A stretch of DNA of 64,000 nucleotides from Methylobacillus flagellatus KT (lineage in GTDB: Bacteria > Pseudomonadota > Gammaproteobacteria > Burkholderiales > Methylophilaceae). How positions within the stretch are numbered: position 1 is the stretch's first letter; each line of letters opens with the position of its first letter. A program made the position numbers and the translations under genes. Location of the stretch: the NCBI RefSeq assembly GCF_000013705.1, contig NC_007947.1, positions 2,294,001 to 2,358,000 of the forward strand. Direction: 5' to 3'. The notes beneath the pieces are model-generated. The model was not told the origin of the DNA. It searched no databases and was given only the letters and a program-made list of their open reading frames with translations. This document shows positions 25,107 to 33,623 of the stretch, piece after piece.

Positions 25107-25913
25107 TTAACTTATTAAGGCAAACAGGATGGCTGTGATCACCATCAACGTGCCCAACCCCCATTTGAGAGTCAGAGAAGAGAGCCGCAGGCTCAGCAGC
25201 CGACCGATCACTGCGCCTACACATGCCGCGCCGATAAAAGTTAGGCCCGTCTGGTTGATCGTGACGCCATCAAGCACCATGCCGCCAGCAACAATCGATG
25301 ACATCAGCGCGATCACCATGAGCGACGTGGCCGTGGTTGCTTGCACACTGATATTGGTGGACCTGGATAAGGCCGGTACAAGGATGAATCCGACACCGAC
25401 ACCATAAAGTCCCAAAAACACCCCCGAGCTAATCCCTGCGGCGGTAAGTTTGGCCGCACACTTTTTAGTCCAGATCAGCCGGCCAGTCTTCTCACTCAGC
25501 ATGCAAGGCCGCTGGATGCTGTCATTGTCAGAGCATCGCGATCCAACCATGGCAAATGCCTGCCTGAACAAATTTGATGCCATGACCAGCATCAGTATCG
25601 AAAACGAATACACCAGCCATTGGTGCGACAACTGGAAAGCAATCCATTGCCCTAAGGGAGAGGCCAGGCTGCCGATGAACACAATAAAAAGAGCGGCCCG
25701 CCATCTCAAATGGCCAGACTTGGCCGACTGTAACGCACCGACAAAGGCTGCAATCGCGACGGCAATCAAGGCAATGGGTTTGGCTTCCATGAAGCTGAAC
25801 CCCATCAACAGGGTTAGAAGCGGAATGGCAAAAACACCAGCCCCACCCCCCGTCAGGCCAAGCAGAACCCCTACTGCTGTTCCTGACAGCAGCACAATAA
25901 TCAAAGTAATCAT
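25107..25913 (-). CDS. TauE/SafE-family sulfite/organosulfur exporter
   Basis: A 268-residue membrane protein with about eight hydrophobic helices. The opening GVLLGLTGGGAGVFAIPLL and the second-half repeat SSGVFLGLYGVGVGFILVPAL are the two family half-repeats (DUF81). Known members export sulfite or sulfoacetate, or move other small anions. It starts 6 bp after a persulfide dioxygenase gene, whose product is sulfite, which makes sulfite export the likeliest task here. Confidence 0.85.
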   Translation of the reverse strand: MITLIIVLLSGTAVGVLLGLTGGGAGVFAIPLLTLLMGFSFMEAKPIALIAVAIAAFVGALQSAKSGHLRWRAALFIVFIGSLASPLGQWIAFQLSHQWLVYSFSILMLVMASNLFRQAFAMVGSRCSDNDSIQRPCMLSEKTGRLIWTKKCAAKLTAAGISSGVFLGLYGVGVGFILVPALSRSTNISVQATTATSLMVIALMSSIVAGGMVLDGVTINQTGLTFIGAACVGAVIGRLLSLRLSSLTLKWGLGTLMVITAILFALIS

Positions 25914-25919
25914 ATGAAT

Positions 25920-26774
25920 TTAAAGTAGATTCAGCGGTATTCTGAGGTATTGAACGCCATTATCTTCGGCCTCTGGAAATTGGCCTGCCCTGAGGTTCAC
26001 TTGCACTGCGGCAAGCATCAGTGCGGGCAAAGCAAGAGTTGCATCGCGTAAATTCCGCATCCGACAAAATTCAGCTTCATCTACACCGTCATGTATATGA
26101 ATATTTGAACTTCGCTGTTCTGCGATGGTGCTACTCCACCTGGCCTCCCTGCCATCAACCGGATAGTCATGACATGTGTAAAGAATGGTGTCTGGTGGAT
26201 AATTAAGGAGAGTCTTGATTGATCGATACAAACGCCTGGGATCTCCCCCTGGAAAGTCGCAACGGGCGGTCCCGACATCGGGCATAAAGATGGTATCCCC
26301 GACAAAGATGCCGACATGATCGACCTCATATGCAGTATCTGCCGGTGTATGGCCGGGCACATGGTGAGCTATTACCTTGAGTTTCCCGATAAAAAACATC
26401 TGGCCATTGTCAAAAAGCTGATCAAAACCTGCAAACTCAGTGTCCACCGTGTTATAGATCAGGTTGAATTTACCCAGCACACTCTGCACCTCCGACCCGA
26501 TGGCAATTGATCCGCCAAGCCGCTTTTTAAGATATGGCGCGGCAGAAATGTGGTCCGCATGAACATGGGTTTCCAGCAGCCAGACCGTCGTGAGATCCAT
26601 TTCCTTCACAAATGCCGCAATTCTATCGGCACTGGTCGTTGAGGTTCTGGCGGATCTAGGGTCAAAATCCAGTACGGGATCAATCACCGCACAGTACCCA
26701 CCAGGCTCGTCAAAAACGACATAGCTCACGGTGGAGGTCGCCTGATCATAAAACGCTTTTACTTGACCATTCAT
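25920..26774 (-). CDS. MBL-fold persulfide dioxygenase (ETHE1/Blh type)
   Basis: A 284-residue metallo-beta-lactamase-fold protein. The metal motif is THVHADH (His70, His72, Asp74, His75), with VPGHTPAD and VGDTIFMPDVGTARCDFPGGD further on. That last block is diagnostic of ETHE1-like persulfide dioxygenases, which oxidise glutathione persulfide to sulfite with one iron. It sits between cyanase and a sulfite-type exporter (gaps 16 and 6 bp), which points to sulfane-sulfur disposal during use of the operon's substrate. Confidence 0.88.
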   Translation of the reverse strand: MNGQVKAFYDQATSTVSYVVFDEPGGYCAVIDPVLDFDPRSARTSTTSADRIAAFVKEMDLTTVWLLETHVHADHISAAPYLKKRLGGSIAIGSEVQSVLGKFNLIYNTVDTEFAGFDQLFDNGQMFFIGKLKVIAHHVPGHTPADTAYEVDHVGIFVGDTIFMPDVGTARCDFPGGDPRRLYRSIKTLLNYPPDTILYTCHDYPVDGREARWSSTIAEQRSSNIHIHDGVDEAEFCRMRNLRDATLALPALMLAAVQVNLRAGQFPEAEDNGVQYLRIPLNLL

Positions 26775-26790
26775 CGTGAGCCTCTTTTAC

Positions 26791-27234
26791 CTAGAACTGC
26801 TTATAGGGAAGAAACTTGCCATTCAATACGATGTTGACGCGATCTCCCATCGGGTCGGCAACTCGCTGTAGATCCATCTTGAAATCGATGGCGCTCATGA
26901 TGCCATCACCGAACTCTTCATGAATAAGCTGCTTGATCGTTGTGCCATAGACATTGATCATTTCGTAGAAACGGTAGATCAGCGGATCAGTAGGTACTGC
27001 GGTTGGGAGGGAACCCTTGCATGGCGTGACCATCAACCATTTCTGGTCCTCATCACTCAAGTCAAAAATCTCGGCAATGATCTTGGCCTGCTCCGCATTC
27101 AAGGTCATCTGGCCCAGGCAGGCTGCAGTTACCCACTCCTTGCTGAGATTGAGTTTGGCAGCAACATCCGCCCATTTCAGGCCCTTCATTACTTTTGCAG
27201 TAATGATTTTTTCAGTGACATCAAGGCGACTCAT
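26791..27234 (-). CDS. cynS: Cyanase (cyanate hydratase)
   Basis: A 147-residue cyanase, which converts cyanate and bicarbonate to carbamate and CO2, yielding ammonia. The three catalytic residues of the E. coli enzyme (Arg96, Glu99, Ser122) align here as Arg88, Glu91 and Ser114 in PLIYRFYEMINVYG and EEFGDGIMSAIDF, at constant offset. The N-terminal half is the helix-turn-helix-like domain (WADVAAKLNLSKEWVTAACLGQ). It is embedded between an ABC importer of the nitrate/cyanate class and a persulfide dioxygenase. Confidence 0.96.
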   Translation of the reverse strand: MSRLDVTEKIITAKVMKGLKWADVAAKLNLSKEWVTAACLGQMTLNAEQAKIIAEIFDLSDEDQKWLMVTPCKGSLPTAVPTDPLIYRFYEMINVYGTTIKQLIHEEFGDGIMSAIDFKMDLQRVADPMGDRVNIVLNGKFLPYKQF

Positions 27235-27263
27235 AATTAGCTCCTGTTAAAAAAATTAAATAA

Positions 27264-28190
27264 TTAGGCGGTCTTGTGAATTGGCACTACCGATAGGTCA
27301 TCGACAGCGCTCTCTTCAGGTGATTGGTAATCCAAGCCCGGATACACAAGTGGTGGATGTTCCGGCGCCCGGCCATGGGATAAGTCCTTGGAGCGCGACA
27401 CGAGGTAATCAACAAAGTGATTCCGGATTTTGTAGTATTGGGGATCATGATGAAGCGAGGTGCGCTCGCGATTCTTCGACATGGTATTCACCACGATCTC
27501 AGCAACACGGGCACGCGGGCCGTTGCTCATCAGCAATACCTTGTCTGATAACAAGATCGCCTCATCGACATCGTGGGTGATCATGAACACTGTCTGTTGG
27601 GTTTCACGACAAATCTTCAGCAGCTCATCCTGAATCGTGCCACGAGTCAGGGCATCCAATGCCCCAAACGGCTCATCCAGCAACAACATCTTCGGTTCAA
27701 TCGCAAATGCCCGCGCTATACCTACACGTTGTTTCATACCGCCAGATAACTGGGAAGGTTTTTTATCCAATGCTGGTTGCAGACCGACAAGGGAGACATA
27801 CTTCATCACCTGCTCTTGGACTTTGGCCGCATTCCACTCGGGCCATTTGCTCTTGATGGCAAAGGCGATGTTTTGCCGAACCGTCAACCATGGCATGAGC
27901 GCATGGCCTTGAAACACAACACCGCGCTCCAGGCTTGGCGCAGAGACTTCCCGGCCATTCATGATGACCACCCCCTCTGTCGCGCTTTCCAGACCGGCCA
28001 ACACATTCAGAATGGTAGTTTTGCCACAGCCAGAATGGCCTATCAAACAGACAAACTCACCCTTGGCGATCGAAAAGTTGACGGCATCGAAGGTAGCCTC
28101 GGGCGCCCCAGGGTATCTCTTGGCTAGCCCTTCAACTTTAAGAAAATTCTTGGAGGTAGCGCCCCTCATCCCTTTTTTATCAGTCGACAT
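27264..28190 (-). CDS. ABC transporter ATPase, nitrate/cyanate/sulfonate class
   Basis: A 308-residue NrtD/SsuB-type ATPase. Walker A is GHSGCGKTT, the signature LSGGMKQR and Walker B LLLDEPFGALD, then the H-loop in MITHDVDEA. A C-terminal extension after residue about 255 is longer than in a minimal ATPase. It overlaps the permease gene by 11 bp. With the neighbouring cynS, the substrate is probably cyanate or a molecule that yields it. Confidence 0.92.
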   Translation of the reverse strand: MSTDKKGMRGATSKNFLKVEGLAKRYPGAPEATFDAVNFSIAKGEFVCLIGHSGCGKTTILNVLAGLESATEGVVIMNGREVSAPSLERGVVFQGHALMPWLTVRQNIAFAIKSKWPEWNAAKVQEQVMKYVSLVGLQPALDKKPSQLSGGMKQRVGIARAFAIEPKMLLLDEPFGALDALTRGTIQDELLKICRETQQTVFMITHDVDEAILLSDKVLLMSNGPRARVAEIVVNTMSKNRERTSLHHDPQYYKIRNHFVDYLVSRSKDLSHGRAPEHPPLVYPGLDYQSPEESAVDDLSVVPIHKTA

Positions 28191-29046
28191 ACGTCACCGC
28201 CTTTTGTACTTGGGCAAAACACATATCCAGAACCATGCCCACGACCCCGATCATCAAGATTGCAAATATCACGTTGGCAAGTGAAAGGTTGTTCCACTGA
28301 TTCCAGACAAAGTAACCAATCCCCGTGCCGCCAACGAGCATTTCCGCCGCGACAATCACCAGCCACGCAATCCCCATGCTGATCCGCATGCCGGTGACAA
28401 TGGTGGGCGCTGCGGCAGGTAGAATCACGCAGAAGGCTTTCCTCAATTGACCTACTTCCAGGGTTCTCGCCACGTTGAGCCATTCTTTTCTGACATTGGC
28501 TACACCGAATGCAGTGTTCATGAGCATTGGCCAAAGTGAACAGATGAAAATCACAAAAATGCCCGAAGCCGTAGAGTCCTTGATCGTGTAGAGCGCTATT
28601 GGCATCCAGGCCAATGGCGATATCGGCTTCAGTATCTGGATAAAAGGATCCAGCACCTTGAAGGCAAGCGGGCTCATCCCGATCAGGAACCCGAATGGAA
28701 TCGCAACTAGCGCCGCCATGCTGAAGCCAACCGCTACCCTGCCCAGCGAATGTGCAATCTGAATACCGATCCCCTTGTCATTTGGGCCGTTGTCGTAAAA
28801 CGGATGCGCAAGTTGCGACACGATGGTCTGTCCCAGCTCACTCGGCCTCGGGAAAGACGACGTGGACTGTTGCTCAGCCGCGGGGTCTTTTCCCATCAGT
28901 TGCAGATACTCAAGCTCATCGGCAGAAATCTCGGTTAAGGCCACCGAGCTTGGTGCGGTGGCAATGGCCCAGACTGCCACAATCAACAGCAAAAGCATTA
29001 CCGAAAGAAAGCCTGCCTTCATATTCTGAGTGCTGAACTTTTTCAT
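28180..29046 (-). CDS. ABC transporter permease, NrtB/SsuC class
   Basis: A 288-residue inner-membrane permease with an N-terminal helix (about 13-33), a periplasmic stretch of about 60 residues and five further helices. The EAA-like coupling loop falls in the MLMNTAFGVANVRKEWLNVART region, and WLVIVAAEMLVGGTGIGYFV is typical of nitrate, bicarbonate and cyanate permeases. It starts 4 bp after the substrate-binding gene. Confidence 0.92.
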   Translation of the reverse strand: MKKFSTQNMKAGFLSVMLLLLIVAVWAIATAPSSVALTEISADELEYLQLMGKDPAAEQQSTSSFPRPSELGQTIVSQLAHPFYDNGPNDKGIGIQIAHSLGRVAVGFSMAALVAIPFGFLIGMSPLAFKVLDPFIQILKPISPLAWMPIALYTIKDSTASGIFVIFICSLWPMLMNTAFGVANVRKEWLNVARTLEVGQLRKAFCVILPAAAPTIVTGMRISMGIAWLVIVAAEMLVGGTGIGYFVWNQWNNLSLANVIFAILMIGVVGMVLDMCFAQVQKAVTYVD

Positions 29047-29050
29047 GGCC

Positions 29051-30433
29051 TTACCTCTTTATCCCGAAACTATCGACGTAGGATTGCGGTTTTAGGGGAT
29101 CAAAGGCTTTCCCCATCACAACAATCTTCCCGCTTGATTGAGGCACTTCCAACCCAAGACCCTGCATTGCTTTCTTGGCATCCGTCATCATGAATACCTT
29201 TTCCGCAATGGCCTGATAACTGACATCGCCCTTGAGGTAACCCCAACGCTTCATTTGCGTCAGCATCCATAGCGCCATTCCCTCCCAGGGAATCGCCTCG
29301 AACCCAACACGTCCAGGAGCATTGACGATGTTCCCCAGCCCATCTGCGTATCTCCCGGTAATCACTTGGTTAACGATAATCTCGGGCTGATTGAGATACT
29401 TTGGCTTTGAAATAATGGCGGCGACCTCTTTCCGGTTGTTTTTGTCATGAGCAAAAGCGGATGACTTGAGAAATGCCCGGTACAAGGCAGCAAATGTGTT
29501 GGGGTTTTGCTGGATGAAGCTGGCGGAAGCACCGAATGAACAGCATGGATGGCCATTCCAGATATCCTGTGACAAGATGTGGATGAACCCGACACCTTCA
29601 AAGACTGCCCGCTGCGAAAATGGATCAGGCCCCAGGAAACCATCAATGTTGCCTGCACGCAGATTGGCCAGCATCTCGGCGGGAGGAACCACTCTCAACT
29701 GCACATCTCGATCCGGATCAATTCCAGCCTCGGCCAAGTAGTAACGCAGCAGGAAGTTGTGCATTGAGAATTCAAATGGAATGGCGAACTTGAAACCCTT
29801 CCAGTTTTTTGGATCACGATTCGACTTGTGCTTTAGTGCAAGCACAATGGCTTGGCCATTGACATTCTGAATCGCGGCAACATTCACCGTCTGTGCGCTT
29901 GACCCTGCACCCAAGGTCATTGCCAATGGCATAGGCGCCAGAAACTGAGAGGCGTCGTACTCATGGTTCATGATCTTGTCGCGGACCAAGGCCCACCCAG
30001 CTGTCTTGTTGAGCTCTACATTCAAGCCTTGTTCTTTGAAAAACCCCATTGGTTCAGCCAAGATCAATGGCGCTGCACAGGTGATAGGGATGAATCCGAC
30101 TTTGAGGGTCGATTTCTCGATCGATCCTTTTTCCATCGCCATGGCCTTCAAGGACCCCAGGGGGAAAACCGCACTGATGGCTGCCATTGCCGCACCTTTG
30201 CCGACAGCCCTCAGGAAATCGCGGCGTTGCCTCTCATGTGGCAGAATTGCCTTGACCAACGCGGCCTCGATGAAGTCATTCGAGAACTCCTCCTCCGTAC
30301 TGCGCCCGGTCTCTTGATGCTCAAGCGTGCTCATGCCGGCCTTTAGGTGATCTTCTTCACTCGCATGCTGTCCGCAAGAACAAGTAGCAAATAAAGGTTT
30401 GTCAGCATCGTATGGTGAAAAATGTTTTGTCAT
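29051..30433 (-). CDS. NrtA/CynA-type substrate-binding protein with Tat signal
   Basis: 460 residues. After an unusual N-terminal part of about 70 residues with a Cys-rich motif (FATCSCGQHASEEDH) comes a Tat-like signal HERQRRDFLRAVGKGAA. The rest is a periplasmic-binding-protein fold of the NrtA/CmpA class (LKVGFIPITCAAPLILAEPMGFF; GNIDGFLGPDPFSQRAV). I recall similar CTCG-bearing proteins annotated as nitrate or cyanate binding proteins. First of the three transporter genes, 22 bp after the rubredoxin reductase gene. Substrate is inferred from context as cyanate or thiocyanate; nitrate is less likely because no nitrate reductase is nearby. Confidence 0.88.
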   Translation of the reverse strand: MTKHFSPYDADKPLFATCSCGQHASEEDHLKAGMSTLEHQETGRSTEEEFSNDFIEAALVKAILPHERQRRDFLRAVGKGAAMAAISAVFPLGSLKAMAMEKGSIEKSTLKVGFIPITCAAPLILAEPMGFFKEQGLNVELNKTAGWALVRDKIMNHEYDASQFLAPMPLAMTLGAGSSAQTVNVAAIQNVNGQAIVLALKHKSNRDPKNWKGFKFAIPFEFSMHNFLLRYYLAEAGIDPDRDVQLRVVPPAEMLANLRAGNIDGFLGPDPFSQRAVFEGVGFIHILSQDIWNGHPCCSFGASASFIQQNPNTFAALYRAFLKSSAFAHDKNNRKEVAAIISKPKYLNQPEIIVNQVITGRYADGLGNIVNAPGRVGFEAIPWEGMALWMLTQMKRWGYLKGDVSYQAIAEKVFMMTDAKKAMQGLGLEVPQSSGKIVVMGKAFDPLKPQSYVDSFGIKR

Positions 30434-30455
30434 GGCAGTCCTTAGGTCTAGTCAA

Positions 30456-31703
30456 TCAAACGCTTAAGTAAAGAGAAGATGTTTTAATACGGATTACTGG
30501 GATTGAATGCGTGTAATAAATGGGTTCGCAACAAGCGATCTTGGCTGCAATCACTTTGGCTTGACGATGAATAGGCTCAATGAAGCGGATTGCCTGGCCG
30601 CTGATGCTCACGCAATCACCAAGGGCATGGATATTGGCTACATTGGTATCCAGGGTGACAGGATCAACACAAATACCCTCGTTCCATTGCAAGCCGGCGG
30701 TTCTTGCCAAGCGCCCAGGGGTTTGAAGCCCTGTTGCTGCAATTACAAAGTTCACATCCAGTGCATGCCCATTACTTAGTTCAACGTGCTTCAAATCACC
30801 TTGCTTGATGATCTGTTTGACAGTAGCCTCGCCAATGAAGGCAATCGGCAAGTATTTCCAGGCGTCCAACAGGCGCCGGGCATCCTCTGAATTCAGCAGA
30901 TTGCCCACCGGAGTGGGATTGGGGTCAGTCAGGAAAATACTATGTCCTGCGAGTGCCAGATCATTGGCCAATTCGCTACCGACCAATCCAGCTCCGGCAA
31001 TCAAGATATTACTTTTTGCGGGAATGGCATCCAGCCGGCTCCGGAAATCGATATACGTTTGAAGATTGTTAATCTGCCAGCAGATATTGGCAGGCAATGC
31101 ATCCATCTTCCGGGGGGTGGCCCCATGCGCCAATATCAAGTGAGTGTATTTTAGAGACCCCCTGGTGGTGCGCAATATTGAAGCCGCAGTATCAATGCTG
31201 ATTGCATCCGTCAGGGTCATGAGCCTCACACCCAACTTCAGTGCAGCTTCCTGCCCGCTTTCCTTGATGAGCGACCGTGGATCAATTCCCTTGGATATTG
31301 CAACAGAGAGCATGGGTTTATCATAAATATCGCCGCTACAAGCTGTGACGATAGTAATAGGCATGTCCTGGTCCAGAGCCCGGATGGCCCGGGCGGCCTG
31401 CCAGCCTGCATTGCCTGCGCCAACAATGACCACACCAGTTTGATGACGGCCTGCCGCAAAGCCAAAGCTGGTTGAGCAAGCCAATGTTGACATGTCCTGG
31501 GCGACATATAGCTCAAAATCTGTTTTCGTTACACCACAGAGCGGGCAGGACCAATCATCGGGAATATCCTCAAACCGTGTACCAGGCGCTAAACCGCTGT
31601 CAGGGTCCCCCAACGCTTCATCATAAATGAGGCCACATGCCAGGCAGATATATTTGCGCCATTCCACCACTGGTTCACCCTGCTTGGAAACTGCGCTAGT
31701 CAT
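30456..31703 (-). CDS. Rubredoxin fused to NAD(P)H:rubredoxin reductase
   Basis: 415 residues with two domains. Residues about 14-65 are a complete rubredoxin with its four iron cysteines in CLACG (Cys20, Cys23) and CPLCG. From about residue 88 a pyridine-nucleotide-disulfide-oxidoreductase-like flavoprotein follows ([17 protein letters not shown] for [18 protein letters not shown] for NAD(P)[11 protein letters not shown] and IHALGDC near the end). The single chain could pass electrons from NAD(P)H through FAD to the iron centre and on to an oxygenase. The start overlaps the stop of the acyl-CoA-dehydrogenase-like gene (ATGA), so that product is the natural partner. Confidence 0.92.
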   Translation of the reverse strand: MTSAVSKQGEPVVEWRKYICLACGLIYDEALGDPDSGLAPGTRFEDIPDDWSCPLCGVTKTDFELYVAQDMSTLACSTSFGFAAGRHQTGVVIVGAGNAGWQAARAIRALDQDMPITIVTACSGDIYDKPMLSVAISKGIDPRSLIKESGQEAALKLGVRLMTLTDAISIDTAASILRTTRGSLKYTHLILAHGATPRKMDALPANICWQINNLQTYIDFRSRLDAIPAKSNILIAGAGLVGSELANDLALAGHSIFLTDPNPTPVGNLLNSEDARRLLDAWKYLPIAFIGEATVKQIIKQGDLKHVELSNGHALDVNFVIAATGLQTPGRLARTAGLQWNEGICVDPVTLDTNVANIHALGDCVSISGQAIRFIEPIHRQAKVIAAKIACCEPIYYTHSIPVIRIKTSSLYLSV

Positions 31704-32848
31704 GATGGCTGCTCCATCTTGCTAAGACGCGCCATTTCACGACGCAAATGCTTCAGCGCCGGGGTAACAATCGCGACGAAATGCGACTCCCGGACTTTGC
31801 GTTGTACTGGCGAGGACATCAGATAGCCTCTGGCCCCAGTGTGCAACACCGCCGACTGGGCTGCACGCAAGGCAAGTTCAGAGGCATGCGCCCGGACATC
31901 CAGCACATCAATCAGGTATTGCTTATCAGTTTCGTAGGGAGTTGCGGCAAGCTCCAATGTTCTGGACTTCAGTGCGTCCAGTTCGGCTTGCAATGCAAGC
32001 GGACGGTCTTCCAGGAACTCGTTCACATGACCCAATTGCTGCTCGACATTCCAAATCTCGTTGATTGAGCTCTGCGTCACACCCCAGCCCATGCCGCACT
32101 GCAGCAAAATGAATGAGGCGCGGATTTTATTGAGGAATGCTGGCACATTCTCGGCAATCACTTCAGAATCATTGATAAAAGCGTCTTTAAAGCGTAATGC
32201 CCACGTCCCGGTGCCTTCCATGCCAGCAAACGAAGGGCAATCCTTCAGCTCTATTCCCTGGCCATTGCAATGGCCCATGAACATCAACTCCCGCTCACCT
32301 TGCTCAGACTGCACAATGGCAATAGCCCCGAAGTAATGCTCTTTCCCAAGGTTGCTGACCCACGGCAATGTGCCGTTGATGAGATAACCACCGTCTACCT
32401 TCTGGGCTTTAAGCAGCATTTTCTCGATACCTGCCATTGCCTTCATGGGATTACTCAAGGCTGTACCGCCCAACGTCTTGCCCTGCAGGTGATTTTGCAG
32501 AGCAACTCCCTTCAAAGCGGGATTGTTTGAGTGATCCATATACAGGCCGCATGCAGCATGGCACCACATCATGAACCCTGTGGCTGCACAGACCTCGGAC
32601 ACCGCTGCGATCGCCTTCATGGTGGCCTGAAGGTTGACAGAACCTGCTTCTTGGTCACGACAATCGTATGCCCCTGCTTCCCCCAATTGCTTGAGGACGG
32701 TCTCTGGATAGGTACCGCGGCGATCGATATCCTCAACCATGTCCGCTAGGGACGTGCGGGCGATCTGCATGACGGCATGGAGCATATCGTCATGATGAGC
32801 GGTCATTGTGGCGTCAAATTCCATGGTAGGCTCGACTAATGCAGACAT
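31700..32848 (-). CDS. Acyl-CoA-dehydrogenase-fold flavoprotein, possible monooxygenase
   Basis: 382 residues with the acyl-CoA dehydrogenase layout: helical N-domain, a central beta-domain ([37 protein letters not shown]) and helical C-domain. The catalytic Glu region of true dehydrogenases is not obvious, and the neighbourhood holds no CoA ligase or hydratase. Members of this fold also work as FMN-dependent monooxygenases (DszC, SfnC type). Coupling to the rubredoxin-reductase fusion by an ATGA overlap favours a redox or oxygenase role. The substrate is unknown. Confidence 0.8.
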   Translation of the reverse strand: MSALVEPTMEFDATMTAHHDDMLHAVMQIARTSLADMVEDIDRRGTYPETVLKQLGEAGAYDCRDQEAGSVNLQATMKAIAAVSEVCAATGFMMWCHAACGLYMDHSNNPALKGVALQNHLQGKTLGGTALSNPMKAMAGIEKMLLKAQKVDGGYLINGTLPWVSNLGKEHYFGAIAIVQSEQGERELMFMGHCNGQGIELKDCPSFAGMEGTGTWALRFKDAFINDSEVIAENVPAFLNKIRASFILLQCGMGWGVTQSSINEIWNVEQQLGHVNEFLEDRPLALQAELDALKSRTLELAATPYETDKQYLIDVLDVRAHASELALRAAQSAVLHTGARGYLMSSPVQRKVRESHFVAIVTPALKHLRREMARLSKMEQPS

Positions 32849-32864
32849 GGATCACTCCCTTTAA

Positions 32865-33422
32865 TCAAGCGAGTGAAATATCAAATGGAATTGGGTTACG
32901 CATGGTATTCGCCACGGGCGAGAAGAAATTAGCATGCTTGACGATTTCTTCCAGGACTTCACGCGGCGCATCGCCTTCAACATCGACCTTGACGCGGATT
33001 TGCTGAAAACCCATTTCATGCGGCTGTTTTTCAGCACCACCGGCACCCCACGCAGCCGGGTTTCCGATATCACCTTCCAAGTAGATTTCCAGCTTGCTGA
33101 GTTTTACGTTGCGATACGTGGCAACGGCAGTAATTCCCACGCATAGGCAACCGCCCAAACCGGATAAAACGATTTCACCTGGCGCAGGCGCAGTATCCTG
33201 GCCAAATAAATGCAATGGCTCATCGACCACCACTGCCTTATGATCACCCACATAACTCAAAGTGCGGAATTTGCCATCCACAACAGTGTGAACCTTGTTA
33301 GTGCCGCGCGATGCAGGATTATTGCGGCCTTTCTCAGCAAATTGCAGCAAGCCTTCTCGATCAATGGGCCGTAAAAACTTGGTGAAGGTGGACTCTTGCT
33401 CCTGAATTGTGCATGTACTCAT
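32865..33422 (-). CDS. OsmC-family protein lacking the second cysteine
   Basis: A 185-residue OsmC/Ohr-fold protein, a family that reduces organic hydroperoxides with a Cys pair. The first Cys region is SGLGGCLCVG (Cys92, Cys94), but the usual second motif CPV reads FFSPVANTM, with Ser in place of Cys. It may therefore not be a peroxidase; a thiol or persulfide carrier role is conceivable in this sulfur context. It is the first gene after the sigma-54 promoter and 16 bp ahead of the flavoprotein gene. Confidence 0.85.
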   Translation of the reverse strand: MSTCTIQEQESTFTKFLRPIDREGLLQFAEKGRNNPASRGTNKVHTVVDGKFRTLSYVGDHKAVVVDEPLHLFGQDTAPAPGEIVLSGLGGCLCVGITAVATYRNVKLSKLEIYLEGDIGNPAAWGAGGAEKQPHEMGFQQIRVKVDVEGDAPREVLEEIVKHANFFSPVANTMRNPIPFDISLA

Positions 33423-33465
33423 TGAGTATTACTCCAGTGATTAAAGAAAAGACATTTCTCTAACC

Positions 33466-33480
33466 GCAAGAGGTGTGCCA
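33466..33480 (-). promoter_or_regulatory. Sigma-54 (-24/-12) promoter of the cyanase/ABC operon
   Basis: The minus strand reads TGGCAC-ACCTC-TTGC, a perfect match to the TGGCAC-N5-TTGC core. It lies 44 bp before the OsmC-like ATG and points into the ten-gene run. A sigma-54 activator is encoded just upstream. Confidence 0.88.
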
Positions 33481-33507
33481 ACAGGCTGCAACAGCAAACC
33501 AATTACT

Positions 33508-33520
33508 TATCAAGCAATTG
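33508..33520. promoter_or_regulatory. IHF consensus site between enhancer and promoter
   Basis: TATCAAGCAATTG fits WATCAANNNNTTR at every defined position. It lies between the putative enhancer (33593-33623) and the sigma-54 promoter, where IHF bending is usual. Confidence 0.6.
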
Positions 33521-33592
33521 ATTAATAATAAACTTTAAAGAAATTACAGCAACAACACCAAGTGTAAGGAGCGGAGCTTATGCAAGACATTT

Positions 33593-33623
33593 TGTTAACA
33601 ATGATTGACAAAATGTTAACAAT
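33593..33623. promoter_or_regulatory. Tandem TGTTAACAAT sites, putative activator enhancer
   Basis: Two direct repeats TGTTAACAAT (33593-33602 and 33614-33623) are spaced exactly 21 bp, two helical turns; each contains the palindrome TGTTAACA. An overlapping inverted repeat CATTTTGT/ACAAAATG (33588-33615) surrounds the first. They abut the activator stop codon and lie about 115 bp upstream of the -24 element, a classical enhancer distance. The sequence differs from the NifA site TGT-N10-ACA. Confidence 0.65.
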
